From the NCBI GenBank assembly GCA_043802345.1, contig JAZDLC010000336.1, forward strand, positions 1 through 11,486: a DNA stretch of 11,486 nucleotides, given 5' to 3'. Numbering within the stretch: position 1 is the stretch's first letter; every line of letters starts with the position of its first letter. Of the stretch, positions 7,093-11,486 are shown one piece after another. The stretch comes from JAZDLC01 sp043802345. GTDB taxonomy: Bacteria; Planctomycetota; B15-G4; JADJEK01. The notes beneath the pieces are model-generated. The model did no database searches, was not told the origin of the DNA, and worked only from the letters and a program-made list of their open reading frames with translations. A program made the position numbers and the translations under genes.

Positions 7093-10000
7093 GCTCGATC
7101 TCGATGAAGTTGGTGTAGACCTCCCCGTAGTTGCCCGAGAGATTGTCGAACCAGATGGTCAGGGCCTTCTCCAGTGACCGGCTCTTCGTCCCCTCGAAGA
7201 GGACCTTCCACGTCCTGCCCATGCGATCGTCCTCGCGAAGCGAGTGCAGCACCCGGATCGGCCGGTCCATGTCGACCAGGTCGTCGTTCAGGTAGATCCG
7301 GAATCCCCGGACGCCTGGCGTCGTCTCGACGTGGACCTCGTTGGAGGCCTGATCGATCCAACCCTCGATCGTGACCGGATTCCCGCTGGATGCATCGAGC
7401 TTGATGAGGTGCAACCAGAACGCGTTGACGGACTCCTCACTCTCGGTGGTGAACTTCACGCGGAGGGGGGCGAAGTGCTTCTTCGTGTTCAGACAGAAGT
7501 CACGGTACGTCTCGCCCGCCTCCGCCGGGTCCAGCACCTCGAGACAGAGGGTAGACTCCTCCTCATTCAGGAATCCGGCCGCTCCACCACGCGGCGGAGC
7601 CCCCTTGAGAATGATGCCCGAGAACATCCCCGGGTAACGATCGGCGTACTCGCGAACGACCTCGCCCTCCATCCCCTCCCCGTGGAGGAAGACCCTGGAG
7701 CGGTCCAGGTGATACCGGAGCGCGAAGTCCGCGAGACAGAAGAAGGACAGCATGCGCCCCTCGAGGGAGGTCCATTCCGACTCGTGGTCCGGATTCAGCG
7801 GCACCAGGACCGCCACATCCTGGGTCAACTCCGTGGGGAATGATTCCCTCGCCCACCTCTTGATGTCGTACACGGTGGACAGTTGCGGGTGCAGTGCCAG
7901 TACGAGCGGGACCGCCTCCCTGGTGTGGCTGTACGATCTCGGCAGCCAGAGGAGGTAGGGGTACGATTCCTTCCCGCCATACAGCGACAGTTCGAAAGAC
8001 TTCTCGTAGAAACTCCCCTGCTGGAGTCTCTTCTCCGGCTCCAGTGGTGCGCTGAAGATAGCCCGTAGATCGCAGGGACTGGCAAGCAGGGTCTCGAGCC
8101 GACTCGCCTTCGCGACAGAGGCCAGCGACTTCTCGAGTTCCTCGTACGACTTGGCCGTCCCCTTCAGATCGTCGTCACGACGGCTACGCAGGTACGTCGT
8201 GACACAGCGGCGGAGTTTCTCCAGATCTTTGGCTCTCAGCACCGGCTCTCCGGAAGGGGCGTAGTCACCGAATGAAGGCGGACTGACAGTGCTGACGTCC
8301 TGCGGCCTCTCGACAGGACGTCCCGGCACGGCTGCGTCCCGTCCCTTCGGTTTCGCCTCTGGATCCGCCGGAGTTTCTTGGCCCAGCGCGACCGGCTCCA
8401 CCGCCATGCCCTCGTCATCGAACGTGCCCGCCTCGAAGACGACCGGCAAGGAGAAGCTCGCCGCCTTTCGATCCGGCATGGCAACGGTGAACTCGAACGC
8501 GTAGCGATCCTCATCGCCAAACGTCTGCAGGGTCAGCCTCGGCTCGGTGTGGTTCGCGGTGTCAAGGAGCTCAGCGATCGCGAGTGCCGCGATTGCGGTA
8601 CCGGACCTGTCGAGGAGCAGCAGGTGATCAAGACCAAGGTCCCACTCCTCGAGAACCCAACCGGCCTTGCTGGACACGCTACCGTCTTCCTTCCGCTCGC
8701 TGCGGCCCGCCTGGAAGGCAACGACGTACGGGCCGGCGGCGACCTGCGGGGCGAGCAGGTCCTCCGTGCTCGCGAGGATTCCGATCGCAAAAGGACGCGT
8801 CATCGAGTCTTCCCGGACGGTCTCGAGACTCGGCCACTTCCGCACGGGCGCGAAAGCAATGCCCCGGCACCTGTTGGCCACGCCGTCGCTGCCGAGATGC
8901 TCCAGCGCCACGATCGACTCCCGAGCGAGCTCCAGGCCATCGAAGTGATGGGAGCCCACGTCGAGGATGGCGGCCTCGATGGCGTCCCTGCCCGGCTGGA
9001 CGCTCCGGGCGCAGCGGAAGCCGAGCGTGCCGAGCCGCGTGTCTGGCTCCACTGCCTGGCGGAGACAACTCATCAACCCGTGCTCGCGGCAGTCCCACGC
9101 GCCGCCGCGAATCACCCTCTTGCGGGCGGCGAAGGAACCGGAGGCCGAGACTCTGCTCCGGCCTTCCTTGCTGAAAGAAGTCCCGACCTCGATGTCCTCG
9201 TATCGGTCGTACGCCACGTAGGGGGAGGACGTCCACTCCGACACGTTTCCAGCGAGGTCGAGGACGCCAAACGGGCTCTTTCCCTCCGGCTTGCCGCCGA
9301 CCTTCCCGGCCTCGACGCTCTGGACGAAGCCGGCTCTGAACTCATCCCCCCAGGGGTAGCGGAGGGCATCAGCTCCGCACGCCGCGTACTCCCACTCCTC
9401 CTCGGTCGGCAGCCGTCTTCCGGCCCAGCGCGCGTACTCCCGGGCCTCTTCGAAAGTGACGCAGACGACAGGGCAGCTCTCCTCGCCCGCCGGGACCCGC
9501 CCGCCGTGCCAGGAACTTTGGACCAATTTCGCGTTCGGCTCGAGGCCGTTGGCGTCCAGAAAGCTCCCCCACTGGAGATTGGTCACCTCGGTGGTGTCGA
9601 TGTAGAAGGCGTCGAGCTTCTCCTGATGGCGCGGGGAGCTGCCGACAAACTCCTCCACCAGGGCCTTGTCGTCGAGGCCCAGGCCCTGGATCTCGACCGC
9701 GTCGATTCCGATCGTGGCCTCGCCGCCGGGGATCAGCACCATTCCCGGAATGGAGGGCGCGGCATCCACGCGCGGCCGCCACGACCGCGCCACCACGGCC
9801 GGCGGCGGTCCGTGCGATTCCGTCTGCTGCTGCGGCGGCGGGGTCGTCCCACTCGGCTCGAGAGGAATCGAGCCACCAGGGTCGGATTCGGTTGTTTCCT
9901 GGTCGACCCGGGGAGTCTCGACGGGCCGGTCGGAGCGACGCGCCTCGACGCCATCATCGGCAACGACCTTCACGACCGGGACTTCGTCCCCTGAGTCCCG

Positions 10001-10687
10001 TTCCTCGAGTGCGACGAACACGACGGACACAGAAAGCAGGACCGCGGCGGCCGGCAGGACGATGGCCTTCTTCGCCAGGAGCAAGCCTCCGACCGCCGTG
10101 ACGAGACTGCCGCTCGGCGGGGCCAGGACCAGGAGCGCCTGCTGCCAGCGTCCGCGATCACCGCCATGAGTGTGGTCGAGTTCGACTCGCAACCGGTCGA
10201 GGCCGCGCTGCAGGCGCGTTTCGATGGTCGAGACCGGCGCGTCCAGGAGGCTTGCGATCTTCCGGGGCGGCAAACCGTCGAAGAAACGCATCAGGATGAC
10301 CGTGCGGTACGGCTCCTTCAACGCCAGCACGGCCTGGGCCACGCTGGTATGTGTGGACGCTCGATCCACGACGTCGAAGGTGGAAGGGACGTAGTCGCGT
10401 CCGGCGGCCGCCGCCTCACGCTGCCTTCTCCGCGCCTCGCGACGGTGGGCCTCGCGCACCATGTTCAAGAGGATCTTGCCGAGCCATGCACGGATCGATC
10501 GGGGAGGGCCGCCGCGGTTCTGGAGGGCCGCCACGACCGTGTCTTGCGCCAGGTCGTCCGCCAGGCTCGGGTCGCTCACGAGGCGACGGGAAAGGCCCTG
10601 GACCCAGGCCGTGTGGGCCAGGAGTTCCTCGATCGTCGGCTTGTTGGTGTCGCTCATCTCGTAGTGGATGATGCCGCCCTCTCGCAT
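7085..10687 (-). CDS. membrane-anchored ECF sigma factor fused to SUMF1/FGE-type domain and an inactive-looking alpha/beta-hydrolase
   Basis: One uninterrupted 1200-residue frame. Residues 25-90 form sigma region 2 (SRRLVSDPSLADDLAQDT; IRAWLGKILLNMVREAHRR). Residues 115-172 form sigma region 4 (LKEPYRTVILMRFFDGLPP, then an IASLLDAPVSTIETRLQRG helix-turn-helix). A helix at 207-227 after a KK pair is the single clear membrane segment. Residues 229-312 are an acidic, Pro-rich linker. Residues 313-562 form a SUMF1 domain (IPGMVLIPGG; FYIDTTEVTN; RLPTEEEWEYA; YPWGDEF; GNVSEW; RVIRGGAWDC; LGFRCA). Residues 563-780 are unassigned and 781-815 are a linker. Residues 895-1150 resemble planctomycete-type esterase/prolyl-oligopeptidase domains (YLLWLPRSYS; YLNDDLVDMDRPIRV), but the nucleophile elbow reads G-E-G-M-E-G (1003-1008), without serine. 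Predicted topology is sigma inside, the rest outside. No anti-sigma gene is adjacent. The start is uncertain: Met11 (10657) lacks a strong ribosome site, but its ATG overlaps the stop of a small upstream ORF, and sigma homology begins after it. ECF factors with C-terminal extensions are known in Planctomycetota; this domain set is not one I recognise. Confidence 0.93.
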   Translation of the reverse strand: MREGGIIHYEMSDTNKPTIEELLAHTAWVQGLSRRLVSDPSLADDLAQDTVVAALQNRGGPPRSIRAWLGKILLNMVREAHRREARRRQREAAAAGRDYVPSTFDVVDRASTHTSVAQAVLALKEPYRTVILMRFFDGLPPRKIASLLDAPVSTIETRLQRGLDRLRVELDHTHGGDRGRWQQALLVLAPPSGSLVTAVGGLLLAKKAIVLPAAAVLLSVSVVFVALEERDSGDEVPVVKVVADDGVEARRSDRPVETPRVDQETTESDPGGSIPLEPSGTTPPPQQQTESHGPPPAVVARSWRPRVDAAPSIPGMVLIPGGEATIGIDAVEIQGLGLDDKALVEEFVGSSPRHQEKLDAFYIDTTEVTNLQWGSFLDANGLEPNAKLVQSSWHGGRVPAGEESCPVVCVTFEEAREYARWAGRRLPTEEEWEYAACGADALRYPWGDEFRAGFVQSVEAGKVGGKPEGKSPFGVLDLAGNVSEWTSSPYVAYDRYEDIEVGTSFSKEGRSRVSASGSFAARKRVIRGGAWDCREHGLMSCLRQAVEPDTRLGTLGFRCARSVQPGRDAIEAAILDVGSHHFDGLELARESIVALEHLGSDGVANRCRGIAFAPVRKWPSLETVREDSMTRPFAIGILASTEDLLAPQVAAGPYVVAFQAGRSERKEDGSVSSKAGWVLEEWDLGLDHLLLLDRSGTAIAALAIAELLDTANHTEPRLTLQTFGDEDRYAFEFTVAMPDRKAASFSLPVVFEAGTFDDEGMAVEPVALGQETPADPEAKPKGRDAAVPGRPVERPQDVSTVSPPSFGDYAPSGEPVLRAKDLEKLRRCVTTYLRSRRDDDLKGTAKSYEELEKSLASVAKASRLETLLASPCDLRAIFSAPLEPEKRLQQGSFYEKSFELSLYGGKESYPYLLWLPRSYSHTREAVPLVLALHPQLSTVYDIKRWARESFPTELTQDVAVLVPLNPDHESEWTSLEGRMLSFFCLADFALRYHLDRSRVFLHGEGMEGEVVREYADRYPGMFSGIILKGAPPRGGAAGFLNEEESTLCLEVLDPAEAGETYRDFCLNTKKHFAPLRVKFTTESEESVNAFWLHLIKLDASSGNPVTIEGWIDQASNEVHVETTPGVRGFRIYLNDDLVDMDRPIRVLHSLREDDRMGRTWKVLFEGTKSRSLEKALTIWFDNLSGNYGEVYTNFIEIELP

Positions 10688-10839
10688 TCCTGCTCAGAAT
10701 TCGAGGTACTTTCTGCAATCCAGAAGTGAGTGCCGCACAGACATCGCAACCGCTTGTTCAGCTTGCGCTTGTCAGAGTTCTGTAGTCCGCCGGCACGGAA
10801 GGCAACCCTCGCTGAACCGGCCCAGCGCTTCTGGGCCAT
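10654..10839 (-). CDS. candidate small ORF (61 aa) overlapping the sigma-fusion start
   Basis: The 61-codon frame starts at an ATG preceded by GGAGG at 8 bases, a better ribosome site than that of the sigma gene itself. It ends with TGA at 10654-10656, which overlaps an ATG at 10655-10657 (codon 11 of the long sigma frame) as ATGA, a classic translational-coupling layout. The product would be basic in its middle (KRKLNKRLR) with a C-x-C-G motif and no recognisable family. Codon third positions are GC-rich in the first half and less so in the second. It could be a real small regulator, a leader ORF controlling sigma translation, or chance. Confidence 0.3.
   Translation of the reverse strand: MAQKRWAGSARVAFRAGGLQNSDKRKLNKRLRCLCGTHFWIAESTSNSEQECERAASSTTR
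10751..10772. repeat. short direct repeat CGCTTGT with 15-base period
   Basis: CGCTTGT occurs at 10751-10757 and 10766-10772, each followed by a (T)CAG-like tail, with a further CTTG between them. It lies upstream of the sigma-fusion start and inside the candidate small ORF. It could be a regulator-binding direct repeat, but the units are short and chance is possible. Confidence 0.2.
10819..10837 (-). other. GC-rich hairpin at the start codon of the candidate small ORF
   Basis: GGCCCAG and CTGGGCC form a perfect 7-base stem with a 5-base loop. On the minus-strand transcript the stem begins with the G of the small ORF's ATG. No U-run follows, so it is not a standard intrinsic terminator for the gene ending at 10898. 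Its position suits either weak termination or masking of the small ORF's start. Confidence 0.4.
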
Positions 10840-10847
10840 CGCTTCGG

Positions 10848-10852
10848 CCTCC
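10848..10852 (-). promoter_or_regulatory. strong ribosome binding site (GGAGG) for the candidate small ORF
   Basis: GGAGG on the minus strand lies 8 bases before the ATG at 10839. It is the main reason to consider the 61-codon frame real, since the downstream sigma starts have only poorly placed AGGA or ACGAG sequences. Confidence 0.35.
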
Positions 10853-10897
10853 GCAAACAACTTTCGAACAGGCGGTTACGGCGACGGCGGCGCGCAG

Positions 10898-11486
10898 TCA
10901 TTCCGCGAGCCTTTCGAAAATCTCCTGCGCCGAGTCGCAACTGTCGCAGAGGTCACGAAACTCGGCGAGGATCTGTGTCATCTCCGGTGTCACGTCCACC
11001 TGCTCTCCCGCGAGATGCAGGGCGGCAGCGATCAGGGCACGTGCGCCTTCCCCTCCCTCGTCGGCCGGCGAGATGACTTCGAGGATCCCCCGGAGCAGCT
11101 CCTTTCGATCGGCGAGATTGCCGTCGGCCACTTCCACGGTCGCATACAGCCCGTCGTCGAACGCCTTCGCCTTGACTCCCAGCAGAGCGGCAGAGAGGAA
11201 CGAATCATGTTGCAGGTCGGCCTCGGCAAACGACGGATAGAGCGGCGTGGGGACCGTTCCGGACTCGTCGTAGCCGTAGTCGATCTCCTCCGGCGTCCTG
11301 ATCCCAAGAACCTGCTCCGAGACATCGACCGTGACCTCGAAGTCCCGCTTCGCCGGGTCAACCGTGGAGACCACGATCGTCCGGAGACCGGGCGTGCCGG
11401 CCTCGGCCGCGACGACCGGCGGCGCGTTCACGATCCGGAGGAACTCTTCGCCGTAGACCCTCGGCGTCTTCTCCGAGTCAACGGTT
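10898..11486 (-). CDS. unrecognised protein, C-terminal part (5' end beyond window)
   Basis: I could not assign a family. The frame is open to the right edge (195 residues visible), so the GTG at 11431 is probably internal. The sequence before it (residues reading VYGEEFLRIV) looks like ordinary protein. The visible part starts with a strand-rich stretch (LRTIVVSTV, DFEVTVDVSEQVLGI) and continues into an acidic, helix-rich C-terminus with RDLCDSCDS, a C-x-x-C pair close to the end, and FERLAE as the last residues. No signal peptide or membrane segment is visible in this part. It is first in a minus-strand series with the small ORF, sigma fusion and GH172 gene; its stop is 58 bases before the small ORF and about 210 before the sigma start. 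Coding status is well supported by length; function is unknown. Confidence 0.8.
   Translation of the reverse strand, partial: TVDSEKTPRVYGEEFLRIVNAPPVVAAEAGTPGLRTIVVSTVDPAKRDFEVTVDVSEQVLGIRTPEEIDYGYDESGTVPTPLYPSFAEADLQHDSFLSAALLGVKAKAFDDGLYATVEVADGNLADRKELLRGILEVISPADEGGEGARALIAAALHLAGEQVDVTPEMTQILAEFRDLCDSCDSAQEIFERLAE

Noticed and set aside
8378..9994. Plus-strand open frame of about 538 codons opposite the sigma-fusion gene
   Set aside because: The minus strand encodes the SUMF1 domain and surrounding regions with clear motifs. The plus-strand product has shadow-type composition and no recognisable domain.
1..11486. Mobile elements, CRISPR arrays, tRNA or rRNA genes
   Set aside because: No transposase or integrase motifs, regularly spaced repeats, terminal inverted repeats or tRNA-like cloverleaf sequences were seen on reading both strands.

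Overview
The window is about 11.5 kb of GC-rich, densely coding bacterial DNA with almost no intergenic space. No rRNA, tRNA, CRISPR array or insertion sequence is visible. The organism is probably an environmental bacterium of the Planctomycetota or a comparable large-genome soil or aquatic lineage. This is inferred from an ECF sigma factor with a long membrane-anchored C-terminal extension, a SUMF1-type domain, a DUF2961/GH172 protein and secreted glycosidases. No phylogenetic marker gene is present, so the assignment is tentative.

Left part (1-1799, all minus strand): three housekeeping-type genes, read in the order nitroreductase (FMN), hot-dog acyl-CoA thioesterase, and AlkD-type DNA glycosylase, which runs off the left edge. 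A 195-base divergent region (1800-1994) separates them from the next block.

Middle part (1995-6931): two exported carbohydrate-active proteins converge and overlap by 28 bases at their 3' ends. The plus-strand gene (1995-5039) encodes a complete GH120-type beta-xylosidase, with both catalytic acids recognisable, fused to a second (alpha/alpha)6 six-hairpin glycosidase-like domain. The minus-strand gene (5012-6931) encodes a DUF2961/GH172 glycosidase whose two acidic residues sit at the spacing expected for that family.

Right part (7085-11486, all minus strand): a 1200-residue protein joins an ECF sigma factor (regions 2 and 4), one transmembrane helix, a linker, a SUMF1/FGE-type domain, an unassigned middle region and an alpha/beta-hydrolase of the prolyl-oligopeptidase/PHB-depolymerase type. 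The expected nucleophile serine of that hydrolase is replaced by glycine. Upstream lie a possible 61-codon small ORF, whose stop overlaps an internal sigma ATG as ATGA, and the C-terminal part of an unrecognised protein cut by the right edge.

Working model (inference): the sigma fusion is a one-polypeptide transmembrane sensor-regulator. Its cytoplasmic sigma part would be tethered to extracytoplasmic SUMF1 and pseudo-hydrolase domains that could bind a sugar, an esterified polymer or a partner protein. The GH172 gene 153 bases downstream on the same strand, and possibly the convergent GH120 fusion, are the obvious candidate targets, making this a small glycan-use locus with its own regulator.
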